DNA from: Acidobacteria bacterium UBA2161
GTDB taxonomy: Bacteria > Acidobacteriota > Vicinamibacteria > Vicinamibacterales > UBA823
Length of the DNA stretch: 64,000 nucleotides
Assembly: GCA_002328835.1 (NCBI GenBank)
Contig: DCWN01000010.1
Location: 4,161 to 68,160 of the forward strand
Reading direction: 5' to 3'
Made by a program: the position numbers and the translations under genes. Positions 54,183 to 63,905 of the stretch are shown here, one piece after another. The stretch's first letter is position 1. Every line of letters starts with the position of its first letter. Under the pieces are notes generated by a model. It searched no databases. It saw only the letters and a program-made list of their open reading frames with translations, and had not been told where the DNA came from.

Positions 54183-54764
54183 CTACGACGCGCGCACGGC
54201 CCGAGACGTCCGCCGGCTGCCCGACCGTGCCGATGCCTTGGCGGTCTTGGCCCGCGCGGCCGCCCGCGCCTTCGCCGCGAAGCAACGCTCGAGTGCGCGA
54301 TCGACACGCTCTTCGACCGCCTCGGACGCTTCCTGCGCCACCTCGGAGATCTCCGAGACGACGAGGAACTTCGCGCGGTCCAGCATCCGCTTCTCGCGGA
54401 ACGACAGGCTCTTGGAACGGCTGAGGAAGGTCAGATTCTTGAGGACGTCAATCGCGTCCTGAATGGAACCGCTCCGCATCTTGTCGGAGTTGTCCTTGAA
54501 GCGACCCTTCCAGTTCTGGTGACTGTCGATCTTGCCGTTGCCCAGCAGCGTGTAGAGACGCGCGATCTCGTCGTCGCCGACGGCGCGCCGGAGGCCGACG
54601 CCCTCGATGTTGTCGACGGGCACCAGCACGGTCGTGTCGCTCGAGGCCATCCGCAGCATGTAGAAGCCGCAGGTGGTGCCCATGATCGTCTTTTCTTCTA
54701 TCGTCTCGACGATTCCGAGCCCATGATTCGGATAGATGACCTTGTCGCCAACCTCGAATGCCAC
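54183..54764 (-). CDS. CarD/CdnL-family transcription regulator
   Basis: A 193-residue RNA-polymerase-binding protein that stabilises open complexes. Residues 1-60 form the RNAP-interacting Tudor-like domain (FEVGDKVIYPNHGLGIVETIEE, DTTVLVPVDNIEGVGLR). Residues 70-155 form the helical DNA-binding part (NWKGRFKDNSDKMRSGS, LSRSKSLSFREKRMLDRAK). The tail (about 160-193) is a basic Ala/Lys/Arg/Ser-rich extension, longer than in most CarD proteins and able to bind DNA non-specifically. It is monocistronic, with a strong terminator. Confidence 0.93.
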   Translation of the reverse strand: MAFEVGDKVIYPNHGLGIVETIEEKTIMGTTCGFYMLRMASSDTTVLVPVDNIEGVGLRRAVGDDEIARLYTLLGNGKIDSHQNWKGRFKDNSDKMRSGSIQDAIDVLKNLTFLSRSKSLSFREKRMLDRAKFLVVSEISEVAQEASEAVEERVDRALERCFAAKARAAARAKTAKASARSGSRRTSRAVRAS

Positions 54765-54834
54765 GTATCTCCAGCCTCTCTATGACTTTGCCGGCGTGTA
54801 GGAGTACGCCGGTTCTCCACTGTCCAACCCTTCG

Positions 54835-54863
54835 AGAGTAGCGTACCCTGACGGAAAAATCAA
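54835..54863 (-). promoter_or_regulatory. Weak promoter candidate for carD
   Basis: TTGATT (54863-54858) and TACTCT (54840-54835) on the minus strand are 17 bases apart, each 4/6 to consensus, in the AT-richer part of the divergent gap. The rest of the 274-base gap shows no other clear feature. Confidence 0.3.
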
Positions 54864-55038
54864 TCGAAACATACGAAAAACTCGATAGGTTCGCCTCGTG
54901 TTCGCCATAAATGCGTGCAGTTCTGCCGACCGGATCGCTTTCGATACTCTCAGGGCGGGTAGAAACTTCTCGGAGGGAGGCTTGCTCGCGCCGTCGAACG
55001 ACCGGGCGCTCGAGAGAACTGAGGTACAGTACCGGCCC

Positions 55039-56301
55039 GTGACGACTCGAGCGACGGTCTGTCTCCTCATGCTCCTCGGCATCCTCCTCGGCCCTGGCGC
55101 GTCGGGTCTCGAGGCTCAATCGGACGCCGATGCCGCCGTCGCCGCGACTCGGGAGACCGCCGCGGTCTCGAACGCGCTCCGCCACGTCGAAACCAGCCGC
55201 GACTCCACGACAGCGTTTCTCGCCACAATCGCCGCGATCGTCTCCCCGTCGGGACAGGAACAGGCCCGCGCGGAGGCGGTCGCGGCGCGCATGCGCGAGA
55301 TCGGCCTCAGTGCCGTCGACGTGGACGAGACGCCGAACGCGATCGGCATCATTCCGGGACGCTCGGGCCGCGCACTGGTCTTCGTGTCGACGCTCGACGA
55401 CCTGGCGACCGTCGCCGAGCATCAGCGCGCGGCGACCGGCCCACCACGGGTGGAGGGCGATCGCCTCGTCGGGCCCGGCACGAATACCTCATCGACGTCG
55501 GCCTCCATCCTGGCCGCGGCCGAGGCGCTCGTCGCTTCCGGAGTCACGCCAGAGCACGACATCGTCTTCGCCGCCGTGGCGCAGGAAGAGACCGGCCTCG
55601 TCGGCATGAAGGTCGTCTACGAGGCGTTCAAGGATCGCGCGATCGGCTTCGTCGACGTCCTCGGTGACGGCCGGCGGATCAGCTACGGCGCCATCGGCAT
55701 CCACTGGTGGCGCGTCAACGCCACCGGGCCGCCCGGGCACTCGCTGGGCGGCGGACTCCCGAACGTGAACCAGGCGATCGGCCGGGCCGTCGACCGGATC
55801 CTCCAGCTGCCGCATCCCGCGCAGCATCAGGATTCGCGCACGATCGTCAACGTGGCGATGCTCCAGAGCGGCGCGGTCTTCAACCACAAACCGGCGACCG
55901 GTTGGTTCTCGCTGGACATCCGGTCGCTCGACATGGACGTCATCGAGACGGTCGAGGCGGCGGTCAGCGCCGTGCTGGTCGACGTCGCGACCGACACCGG
56001 GATCCAACTCGAGATGGAACCGTTCCAGCTGACGCCTGGCGGACAGATCCCGGGCGCGCGCGAGTCGGCGCTGGTCACGACTGCCGCGGCCGTCTCGCGG
56101 CAACTTGGCCTCGAACCGACCCTCAGCACCGGCGGATCGTCCAACATGAATGTGGCCATCGGCAACGGCAGCCTGGCCATCGGCATGGGTGGGTCGCGTG
56201 GCGGCGAACGCGCCGAGTCGGGTGAATGGGCCGACATTCCGGCGATGATGCGCACCGCGGCACACGTCGTCCTGCTGGCAGCGACACTCGGCGGCTCGTA
56301 G
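55039..56301 (+). CDS. Secreted M20-peptidase-like protein missing metal ligands
   Basis: A 420-residue protein from GTG 55039; signal peptide ends near LEAQ. The M20/PepT layout is clear: dimerisation domain GPPGHSLGGGLPNVNQAIGRA near 228, EETGLVG near 187 with the catalytic Glu, and VDVLGDG. The zinc ligands are altered: the HxD block reads VSTLDDLATV (His to Thr), the bridging-Asp region reads GPGTNTSSTSA (no Asp), GGSSNMN lacks the usual Asp, and the last His before EW is gone (RAESGEW). It is therefore probably not an active zinc peptidase. It may bind peptides or act as a partner subunit. It is followed after 22 bases by a methyltransferase gene. Confidence 0.75.
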   Translation: MTTRATVCLLMLLGILLGPGASGLEAQSDADAAVAATRETAAVSNALRHVETSRDSTTAFLATIAAIVSPSGQEQARAEAVAARMREIGLSAVDVDETPNAIGIIPGRSGRALVFVSTLDDLATVAEHQRAATGPPRVEGDRLVGPGTNTSSTSASILAAAEALVASGVTPEHDIVFAAVAQEETGLVGMKVVYEAFKDRAIGFVDVLGDGRRISYGAIGIHWWRVNATGPPGHSLGGGLPNVNQAIGRAVDRILQLPHPAQHQDSRTIVNVAMLQSGAVFNHKPATGWFSLDIRSLDMDVIETVEAAVSAVLVDVATDTGIQLEMEPFQLTPGGQIPGARESALVTTAAAVSRQLGLEPTLSTGGSSNMNVAIGNGSLAIGMGGSRGGERAESGEWADIPAMMRTAAHVVLLAATLGGS

Positions 56302-56323
56302 CCGTGAGGACCCGGAGGCAAAC

Positions 56324-56986
56324 ATGACGTTCACACGACTGACGCTGACGACGGCTTGTGCGGCCGTGGCCGCCGTGGCCGGGGTCCTCATCGCCACGCC
56401 GCTACTGCCCACCGTCCATGCCGGCCAGCCAGTTCCGGCGGACTTCACAGGCGTCACGGCGCCAGCGCCCGTGCCGGTCGACACCTCGGCTCTTCAGGAC
56501 AGCCAGAGCCTGGCGCCCTACGTGCCGACTCCGCAGGAGGTCGTCGACCGGATGCTCCAACTGGCCGAGGTCGGTCCCGACGACGTGGTCTACGACCTCG
56601 GCAGCGGCGACGGCCGGATCCCGATTTCGGCCGCGCGCGACTACGGCGCGCGGGGCGTCGGCGTCGACATCGACCCCGAGCGGGTCGCCGAGGCCAACGC
56701 GAACGCCCGTCGCGAAGGCGTCAGCGACCGGGTGTCGTTCATTCTCGGTGACGCGATGGCGACCGACGTCTCGGACGCGACCGTGGTGACGCTCTACCTG
56801 TTGTCATCATCGAACCTGAAGCTCCGGCCGATCCTCACCAACCAGCTCGCCGCTGGCGCGCGGATCGTCTCGCACGCCTTCAGCATGGGCGACTGGGAGG
56901 CCGACTCGGTCGAGACCTTCAACGACTCACGCGGCAACCCGCGGACGCTGTACTTCTGGCGCTTCGACGGCCAGCCCCGCCCGTAG
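56324..56986 (+). CDS. Secreted SAM-dependent methyltransferase-like protein
   Basis: A 220-residue protein. ATG 56324 has GGAGG about 8 nt upstream. An N-terminal hydrophobic segment (LTTACAAVAAVAGVLIATPLL) looks like a signal peptide or anchor. The domain begins YVPTPQEVVDRMLQLAEVGPDDVVYDLGSGDGRIPISAA, with the SAM-binding GSGDG near 100, VGVDIDPERVAEA and a VVTLYLLSSSNLKLRP active segment. Targets are unknown. Export of a SAM enzyme is odd, and an uncleaved anchor facing the cytosol is an alternative. It follows the M20-like gene closely. Confidence 0.75.
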   Translation: MTFTRLTLTTACAAVAAVAGVLIATPLLPTVHAGQPVPADFTGVTAPAPVPVDTSALQDSQSLAPYVPTPQEVVDRMLQLAEVGPDDVVYDLGSGDGRIPISAARDYGARGVGVDIDPERVAEANANARREGVSDRVSFILGDAMATDVSDATVVTLYLLSSSNLKLRPILTNQLAAGARIVSHAFSMGDWEADSVETFNDSRGNPRTLYFWRFDGQPRP

Positions 56987-57007
56987 AGGGAAGGCGGGCA
57001 CCTCGTC

Positions 57008-57504
57008 ATGGCCGCCACAGCCGCCGAGATCCGGGTGCTCCTGGCCCAGATCGACGAAGCCTACGACCATCAGTCGTGGCACGGGACCAATCTCAAGGGA
57101 TCGCTTCGCGGAGTGACGCCCCGGCAGGCCGTCTGGCGCCCGGGGCCCAAGCGCCACAACATCTGGGAAATCGCCACGCATGCTGCCTACTGGAAGTACG
57201 CCGCGTGGCGGCGGCTGACGGCAGCCAAGCGCGGCAGCTTCGCGCTGGACGGCAGCGACTGGTTCCCGTCCCCGGCGCCCGCGCGTGCCCCGCGTGGCGT
57301 GAGAGCAAGCAGCTCCTCGACGCCGAGCACCTCCGGCTGCGCTTGGCGATTCGTGATCTCAGCGTCTCGCGGCTGTCACGACGACCTCGCGGCAGCCAAC
57401 TGACGCGTGCCGCGCTCATCCGGGGCATCGCCGCGCACGACCTCTACCACGCCGGCCAGATTCAACTGCTGAAGCGGCTACAGCTCCGCCGTCGACCCGT
57501 CTAG
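57008..57504 (+). pseudogene. DinB-family protein gene with frameshift
   Basis: The first part (57008 to about 57270) encodes a DinB-fold start: IRVLLAQIDEAYDHQSWHGTNL and PKRHNIWEIATHAAYWKYAAWRRL. The remainder of the fold is in the -1 frame: PAWRESKQLLDAEHLRLRLAI and LIRGIAAHDLYHAGQIQLLKRL, which contains the HxxxH metal site. A one-base deletion near 57270-57290, in GC-rich GCGCGTGCCCCGCG, explains it. DinB proteins are four-helix metal-binding enzymes, often thiol-transferases. It may be a true pseudogene or an assembly error; both halves are otherwise well conserved. Confidence 0.75.
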
Positions 57505-57595
57505 CGCCAGAAGCGGCGCAAACCTGCGTGCTATACTGCGGAACCCCGCCGAAGAGCCAGGGCTCTCCGACGGAGTCACGCCTTGAACGTCACGA

Positions 57596-57684
57596 GCCGG
57601 AGTGGTGAAACTGGCAGACGCGCGGGACTCAAAATCCCGTGGGGCTAACGTCCCGTGTGGGTTCGAGTCCCACCTCCGGCACCA
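57596..57684 (+). tRNA. tRNA-Leu (CAA)
   Basis: GCCGGAG pairs with CTCCGGC; the anticodon stem CGGGA/TCCCG encloses CTCAAAA, giving anticodon CAA (reads UUG). A long variable arm marks a class II tRNA, the T-loop is GTTCGAGTC, and CCA is encoded at 57682-57684. A TATACT -10 lies about 60 bases upstream, and an AGAGCC/GGCTCT hairpin lies in the leader. Confidence 0.97.
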
Positions 57685-58045
57685 ATAGAATCAAGAACTT
57701 CCGAGGATTGTGGGCAAACCCGTAATAGTCGGGCAACTGCAAAAGATAGTGCAGGCACCAGGAATGAATCGTGCCAATGAAAATCCCGGAGAGGGAGACG
57801 CCCCCTAGGTGCTCGGCAGCAAGGGCGTGGATCCGCGCAAGGAGTTCCGTGGCCGCCTTCTCAGTAAACGTAAATGCGACGATCGATGAAGAGGGTATAC
57901 CTGAGGCTAGGTCGGCCGCGAGCAGATGGGTCAGAGTCCGCGTCTTCCCAGATCCCGCAGCCGCTAAGATGCAAGCACCCTTCGTGTCTCTCAGGAACGG
58001 TTCTCGCTGCTCCTGACAGAGCGCATCCTCAATCCATTCTTCCAT
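57685..58045 (-). pseudogene. UvrD/Rep-type helicase, N-terminal fragment abutting tRNA-Leu
   Basis: About 118 codons of a superfamily 1 helicase: CILAAAGSGKTRTLTHLLA (Walker A), IVAFTFTEKAATELLARI (motif Ia) and GTIHSWCLHYLL. The frame runs straight into the antisense of tRNA-Leu, so the remaining five-sixths of the helicase is missing. The DNA is visibly richer in A and T than its surroundings, and uses codons rare elsewhere in the window. It looks like the stub of a larger, horizontally acquired gene cut at the tRNA 3' end, a common integration site. It is too short to be a functional helicase. Confidence 0.75.
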
Positions 58046-58069
58046 CCGACTATCACCCTGCTGTTCGGC

Positions 58070-58339
58070 TCACGCCTTTCGCGAACCCCCCCTCGTCGCG
58101 GCGATCGCCCCAACAACCAGCGCGTCCAGCTTCCGCCTGAGATACTCGATCTCACGACTGATCGCCCCCACGACGTGGTCCTGCTGCTCGAGAGCAACCG
58201 TCGCCTCGTCGCAGGTCGTCGGATCCGACTGGTCGCCCTCGGGCAGCGTTCGGGTCTGCGACGCCGCACCGACCCGGCCCGCGATGTAGCCGCCCACCAA
58301 CCCGAAGATGGCAATCACGAACAGAATGAACCAGAACAT
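58070..58339 (-). CDS. Small membrane-anchored coiled-coil protein
   Basis: About 89 residues from ATG 58339, which has GAGGG 5 nt upstream; a GTG four codons earlier is possible. One N-terminal helix (FWFILFVIAIFGLVGGYIAG) is followed by a polar linker with a single Cys (PTTCDEATVALEQQ) and a short amphipathic helix (HVVGAISREIEYLRRKLDAL). The N-in, C-out or opposite topology cannot be fixed. I do not recognise a family. It sits just upstream of the helicase stub on the same strand. Confidence 0.5.
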   Translation of the reverse strand: MFWFILFVIAIFGLVGGYIAGRVGAASQTRTLPEGDQSDPTTCDEATVALEQQDHVVGAISREIEYLRRKLDALVVGAIAATRGGSRKA

Positions 58340-58422
58340 CGGTGCCCTCACCCCTCAAGATGTCACGGCGTTGTCCCCAGACGCCCCGCACCCTACAATT
58401 AGCTTGAGCTTCGACCGGCAGT

Positions 58423-58605
58423 ATGACCGACAACCCGATTCGCATCCACCTGCAGTGGCAGGACGGCCGCACGCTCGATCGCGACTGGAGCGCGCCCGAC
58501 GAGAGTCTGCCCCCCAAGGTCGAGCACGACGGTCGCACCTTCGTCTTCACCGGCGACAGAACCGACCGCGGCCTGCCGATCTACCAGGAGCGGGACGAGG
58601 GCTAG
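58423..58605 (+). CDS. Small conserved acidic protein of unknown function
   Basis: A 60-residue protein: MTDNPIRIHLQWQDGRT-, then a short beta-rich body ending IYQERDEG. It has no signal peptide or membrane segment and no motif I can name. Regular alternation suggests a small beta-barrel or SH3-like fold. TACAAT near 58393 may be its -10. It is 13 bases before the next secreted protein gene, so they probably share a transcript. Confidence 0.5.
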   Translation: MTDNPIRIHLQWQDGRTLDRDWSAPDESLPPKVEHDGRTFVFTGDRTDRGLPIYQERDEG

Positions 58606-58618
58606 TCCGCGCAGCACG

Positions 58619-59233
58619 ATGCAGATTCCCACCGTGGTGATGCGATCGGGCGCTGTGCTGGTTCTCCTGCTGGCGGCGGGCACCGTCGAGGCGCAGAGCC
58701 TGGCCGAACTCAGTCGACAGATCCGGGCGGAGCGCGCGCGGCGGGCAGACCCGGATAGCCCGCTGCCGGAACGCCTGCCGGATCTCACGAAGAACGTGCT
58801 GACCGACGCCGACCTCTACGTCTACACGACCGAGCCACGACCCGTGCGCTACGAGCGGTTCGTCGTCCATACCCCGGCGCCGGTCCGGCGCCGCGACTCG
58901 AGCGAGCCGCCGCGCAGTTCGATCCGAGAATGGAACGAGACCCTGGACGAGTTGAGGACCCGGTCGATGGGCGGGGCCCCCTGGGGGCTGTTCGCATACT
59001 CCCCGGTCGGCTACGGACTCGGCGGGCTCCCCCGCGGCAAGGCGCGTAGCCGGGACGCCGGCCCGGGCATCCGAGGCTCCGAGCGCCGCAGCGATCGCAG
59101 CAGTCGCCGTGGAGCGATCGCGCCGCTGCCGAAGCCGGCGCCGTACGTACCTCCGGAAACGGTGATGTCTCCTCGGATTCAGGGCTGTTGGGCAGCCAGC
59201 GGCGCCTGGGCGAACGGCCGCTGCGTTCCCTAG
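58619..59233 (+). CDS. Secreted protein of unknown function
   Basis: A 204-residue protein with a signal peptide ending near TVEAQ (residue 25). A basic N-terminal helix (LAELSRQIRAERARRADPDS) is followed by low-complexity Arg/Pro/Ser-rich sequence and the C-terminal stretch IQGCWAASGAWANGRCVP, whose two Cys could form a disulfide. No family is recognised. Very high Arg and Pro content makes large parts probably disordered. Spacing of 13 bases suggests co-transcription with the preceding small gene. Confidence 0.5.
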   Translation: MQIPTVVMRSGAVLVLLLAAGTVEAQSLAELSRQIRAERARRADPDSPLPERLPDLTKNVLTDADLYVYTTEPRPVRYERFVVHTPAPVRRRDSSEPPRSSIREWNETLDELRTRSMGGAPWGLFAYSPVGYGLGGLPRGKARSRDAGPGIRGSERRSDRSSRRGAIAPLPKPAPYVPPETVMSPRIQGCWAASGAWANGRCVP

Positions 59234-59248
59234 CGCCCGGCCGCCGGC

Positions 59249-59587
59249 CTACCGCCGGATGTCGCGGAAGATCATCCGCATGTAGGTCGCGTGCCACGCC
59301 GATCGCGCGTCGAGGGAGCGCCGCCGCTCCGCAGCCTGGCCCTGTGATTTCGCGAAGGAAGAAATGAGGGAGAAGCGGCGCGGTCGCCGGGCATCATCGC
59401 CCGCATGCCGGATGGCGGCCAGAATAACCCGCTGACGTTCCGCCTCGAACCGCTCCGGGTCGGCTCTGAGCCGCTCGATGAGGTCGCGGACGAAGAACGG
59501 GCCGACCTCTTGGCCGGCAGCACTGGTCTGAGCAGCCGCGGAGGCCGCCAGCGCCATCACGAGAGTCGTGAGCACGGCGATGCGCAT
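59249..59587 (-). CDS. Small secreted protein of unknown function
   Basis: 112 residues from ATG 59587, starting MRIAVLTTLVMALAASAAAQ, a signal peptide. The mature part is helical and basic (FFVRDLIERLRADPERFEAERQRVI; AERRRSLDARSAWHATYMRMI). A longer start at 59614 is possible. It is convergent with the secreted-protein gene (15 bases) and divergent from typA across 62 bases. No known family was recognised. Confidence 0.5.
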   Translation of the reverse strand: MRIAVLTTLVMALAASAAAQTSAAGQEVGPFFVRDLIERLRADPERFEAERQRVILAAIRHAGDDARRPRRFSLISSFAKSQGQAAERRRSLDARSAWHATYMRMIFRDIRR

Positions 59588-59637
59588 CGTCTGCGTCCCG
59601 ACGGGTAGGCCCATTCTACGCGCGTCCGCCACGGGCG

Positions 59638-59643
59638 TATACT
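59638..59643 (+). promoter_or_regulatory. -10-like box 6 nt before typA start
   Basis: TATACT ends 6 nt before ATG 59650. A GAGGGG lies directly against the ATG with no spacing, so it cannot work as a normal ribosome site; leaderless initiation is possible. Confidence 0.4.
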
Positions 59644-59649
59644 GAGGGG

Positions 59650-61488
59650 ATGCCCACGGCCAAGAACCCCCCACTATCGGTCGCCAATCCGCACCGCCGC
59701 AACATCGCCATCATCGCCCACGTCGACCATGGGAAGACGACGCTGGTCGACGCCTTGCTCCACCAGAGCGGCGTCTTCCGGGCGAACGAGCGCGTCGCCG
59801 AGCGGGCACTCGACAACATCGACCTCGAGCGCGAACGCGGCATCACCATCATGGCGAAGAACACGGCGGTCCGCTACGAGGACGCCATCATCAACATCGT
59901 GGACACGCCGGGCCACGCCGACTTCGGAGGTGAAGTGGAGCGGACGCTGGCCATGGTCGACGGCGTCCTGCTCCTGGTGGACGCCTCCGAGGGCCCGCTG
60001 CCCCAGACACGGTTCGTCCTGCGCAAGGCCCTCGAGGCCGGCCTGCCCCCGATCGTGGTCATCAACAAGATCGACCGCCATGATGCGCGGCCGGGCGACG
60101 TGCTCAACGAGGTCTACGACCTCTTCATCGACCTCGACGCCAGCGAGGACCAACTCGGGTTCCCGGTGCTCTACGCGAACGCCAAGGCGGGCACCACCAC
60201 GACCGATCTGGCCACCCCCGGCGACACCCTGCGGCCGCTCTTCGACGCCGTGCTCGCCCACGTGCCGCCGCCGGCGGGCGACCCCGAGGCCCCGCTGCAG
60301 GCGCTGGTCGCCAATCTCGACTCGAGCGACTACCTCGGCCGGATCGCGATCGGCCGAATCTTCGACGGCCGGGTCGCGCTCGGCGACACCATCGGCGTCT
60401 GCAAGCTCGACACACAGATGGTCACGACGCGCGTGACCAAGCTCTACGTCTTCGACGGGCTCAACCGCACCGAGGTCGAGCACGCCGCGGCCGGCGACAT
60501 CATCTGCCTGGCCGGCATCGACGACATCACGATCGGCGAGACCATCACCGATCCCGAGACCCCGCGCCCGATCTCGCCGATCCACGTGGACGAGCCGACC
60601 GTGTCGATCGTATTGGGCGTGAGCACGTCGCCGATGGCCGGGCGCGACGGCACCTACGTCACCTCCAGGAATCTGCGCGACCGGCTCGACCGCGAACTGG
60701 TCGGCAACGTCTCGATCCGCGTGGAGAACACCGACTCCCCCGACCAGATCAAAGTCGTGGGCCGCGGCGAACTGCAGCTCGCCATTCTCATCGAGATGAT
60801 GCGCCGGGAGGGCCACGAGTTCCAGGTGTCGCGGCCGCAGATCGTGACCCGCAAGGTCGATGGCCAGACCATGGAACCGGTCGAAGAGCTGGTGATCGAC
60901 GTCGCCGAGGAGTTTCAGGGCGTCGTCATTGCCGCGCTGGGCGCCCGGCGCGGGATGATGACGCAGATGGTGAATCACGGCAGCGGCCGGATCCGCCTGG
61001 AGTTCCGCATCCCAACTCGCGGGCTGATCGGTTTCCGCGCCCAGTTCCTCACCGACACGCGCGGGACGGGCATCCTGAACCACCTGTTCGCCGGCTGGGA
61101 GCCGTGGCACGGCCCGATCGCGGGGCGTCCGACCGGCGCCCTGGTGGCCGATCGGCCCGGCCCGGCGACGGCCTACGCGATGTCCAACCTGCAGGAGCGC
61201 GGCGAACTGTTCGTCAACCCGGGCACGGAGGTCTACGAGGGGATGGTCATCGGCGAGAACGCGCGCCCCGACGATCTGGACGTCAACGTCACGAAGGAAA
61301 AGAAGCAGACGAACATGCGAGCCTCCACCGCCGAGGAGGCGATCAGGCTCATCCCGCCACGCCCGCTCAACCTCGAGCAGGCGATCGAGTTCATCAACGA
61401 CGACGAACTGGTCGAGGTCACGCCGGCGAGCATCCGCTTGCGAAAGCGCACGCTGGCTGCCAACCAGCGGCCGAAACGGGCCGACTAA
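59650..61488 (+). CDS. typA: Ribosome-associated GTPase TypA/BipA
   Basis: A 612-residue translational GTPase that aids 50S assembly and stress adaptation. G1 IIAHVDHGKTTLVDALL near 24, G2 ERGITIMAKNTAV, G3 DTPGHADFGGEVER, G4 NKIDR near 141 and the G5-like NAKAG lie in the first 200 residues. EF-G-like domains follow, then the BipA-specific C-terminal domain (LFVNPGTEVYEGMVIGE, KEKKQTNMRAST). Full length for the family. A candidate -10 box sits 6 nt before its ATG. Confidence 0.97.
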   Translation: MPTAKNPPLSVANPHRRNIAIIAHVDHGKTTLVDALLHQSGVFRANERVAERALDNIDLERERGITIMAKNTAVRYEDAIINIVDTPGHADFGGEVERTLAMVDGVLLLVDASEGPLPQTRFVLRKALEAGLPPIVVINKIDRHDARPGDVLNEVYDLFIDLDASEDQLGFPVLYANAKAGTTTTDLATPGDTLRPLFDAVLAHVPPPAGDPEAPLQALVANLDSSDYLGRIAIGRIFDGRVALGDTIGVCKLDTQMVTTRVTKLYVFDGLNRTEVEHAAAGDIICLAGIDDITIGETITDPETPRPISPIHVDEPTVSIVLGVSTSPMAGRDGTYVTSRNLRDRLDRELVGNVSIRVENTDSPDQIKVVGRGELQLAILIEMMRREGHEFQVSRPQIVTRKVDGQTMEPVEELVIDVAEEFQGVVIAALGARRGMMTQMVNHGSGRIRLEFRIPTRGLIGFRAQFLTDTRGTGILNHLFAGWEPWHGPIAGRPTGALVADRPGPATAYAMSNLQERGELFVNPGTEVYEGMVIGENARPDDLDVNVTKEKKQTNMRASTAEEAIRLIPPRPLNLEQAIEFINDDELVEVTPASIRLRKRTLAANQRPKRAD

Positions 61489-61561
61489 GCGAGCCCGGCC
61501 AGAGCAGTGCCCTCTCTGGTACGATCGAGGTGGCACCGATCGCCGGAGGAGGGATGCGCCG

Positions 61562-62154
61562 ATGACGTCACGGGTGGGAGAAATCCTCCAGAGGATCTGG
61601 GAACTCGAGAGCGAACTCGAACGGAACTCGCCGAGAAGCGTGAGGAGTGGCACTACAGGTTCGAGGCTACGAAGATCCGGTTCGAGCAAGAGATTCACAC
61701 GGCGCATCGGCAGCTGAAGAACAGTATCCCGCGGTTCATCCGTCAGGGCCGCGCCCGGCACCTCCTGACCGCGCCGGTCATCTACTCGGCCATCGCCCCG
61801 ATCGCTCTCATCGACCTCTGGCTCACGCTCTACCAGACGGTCTGCTTCCCGCTGTACGGCATCCCACGGGTGCCCCGGTCGCGCTTCCTGGTCGTGGACC
61901 GCCATCATCTCGCCTATCTGAACGGCATCGAGAAGCTGAACTGTATGTACTGCGGCTACGCGAACGGCGTGTTCGCCTACGTACGCGAGGTGGCGGCGCG
62001 CACCGAGCAGTTCTGGTGCCCGATCAAGCACGCCCGGCGCGTGCCGTCACCGCACTCCCGCTACCGGCTCTTCTTCGATTATGGCGACGCTGAGGGATAT
62101 CACCGAGACCTGCCCAAGGTGCGGAAGGACTACGACGACGTGCAACCGAAGTGA
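61562..62154 (+). pseudogene. Conserved membrane-associated protein gene with one-base deletion
   Basis: ATG 61562 follows GGAGGAGGG by 8 bases and opens MTSRVGEILQRIWELESELER. After GAACTCGAACGG (to 61624) the frame slips; GAACTCGCCGAGAAG continues in the +2-equivalent frame as ELAEKREEWHYRFEATKIRFEQE. Restoring one G (CGG to CGGG) gives a single frame of about 197 codons. The rest holds a membrane helix (LLTAPVIYSAIAPIALIDLWLTL) and a Cys-rich motif LNCMYCGYANGVFAYVREVAARTEQFWCPIKHARR, which looks metal-binding. The family is of unknown function. It may be an assembly error, as a G-run is involved. Confidence 0.7.
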
Positions 62155-62190
62155 GTGCGGCGCCGACAGGGCGGCGCTAGCCACCAGGCG

Positions 62191-63627
<1,437 letters not shown>

Positions 63628-63657
63628 CGAAACATTCAGCGTCTTTCGAGTCTTTCG

Positions 63658-63684
63658 ATGAGAGGTCGACGCTAAACCTCTCAT
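63658..63684 (-). promoter_or_regulatory. Inverted repeat in the KamA leader
   Basis: ATGAGAGGT and ACCTCTCAT form a perfect 9-bp inverted repeat with a 9-base loop, 31 bases upstream of the KamA start. It could be an operator or an mRNA hairpin. Farther out, 63685-63905 holds a GGGGC-TCA-GCCCC hairpin (63714-63726) and no recognised gene. Confidence 0.35.
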
Positions 63685-63905
63685 GACACGCAAGTTATAT
63701 CTTTAGGTCCTGCGGGGCTCAGCCCCTGCGGCCCGCCGGCTGGCCGGGCCGCCGGACAGTATAGTCTGCTCCGCCGCTCAGGAACAGCCCCCCAGAGATT
63801 CGCTTTTTGTTCGCGAGTCCCATCCACACCGATCTGGACCTACAATCGCAACACTCTCGCGTCTGGAGAACCGTGGCCCCGCAAGGAACCGACAGGAAGG
63901 CTGCC

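Noticed and set aside
57629..57684. Coding sequence VPEVGLEPTRDVSPTGF at the end of the helicase fragment
   Set aside because: This is the reverse complement of tRNA-Leu, a familiar spurious translation, not part of the helicase.
59674..62031. A 785-codon minus-strand open frame opposite typA
   Set aside because: Antisense shadow of a strongly conserved gene; the translation has no recognisable domain.
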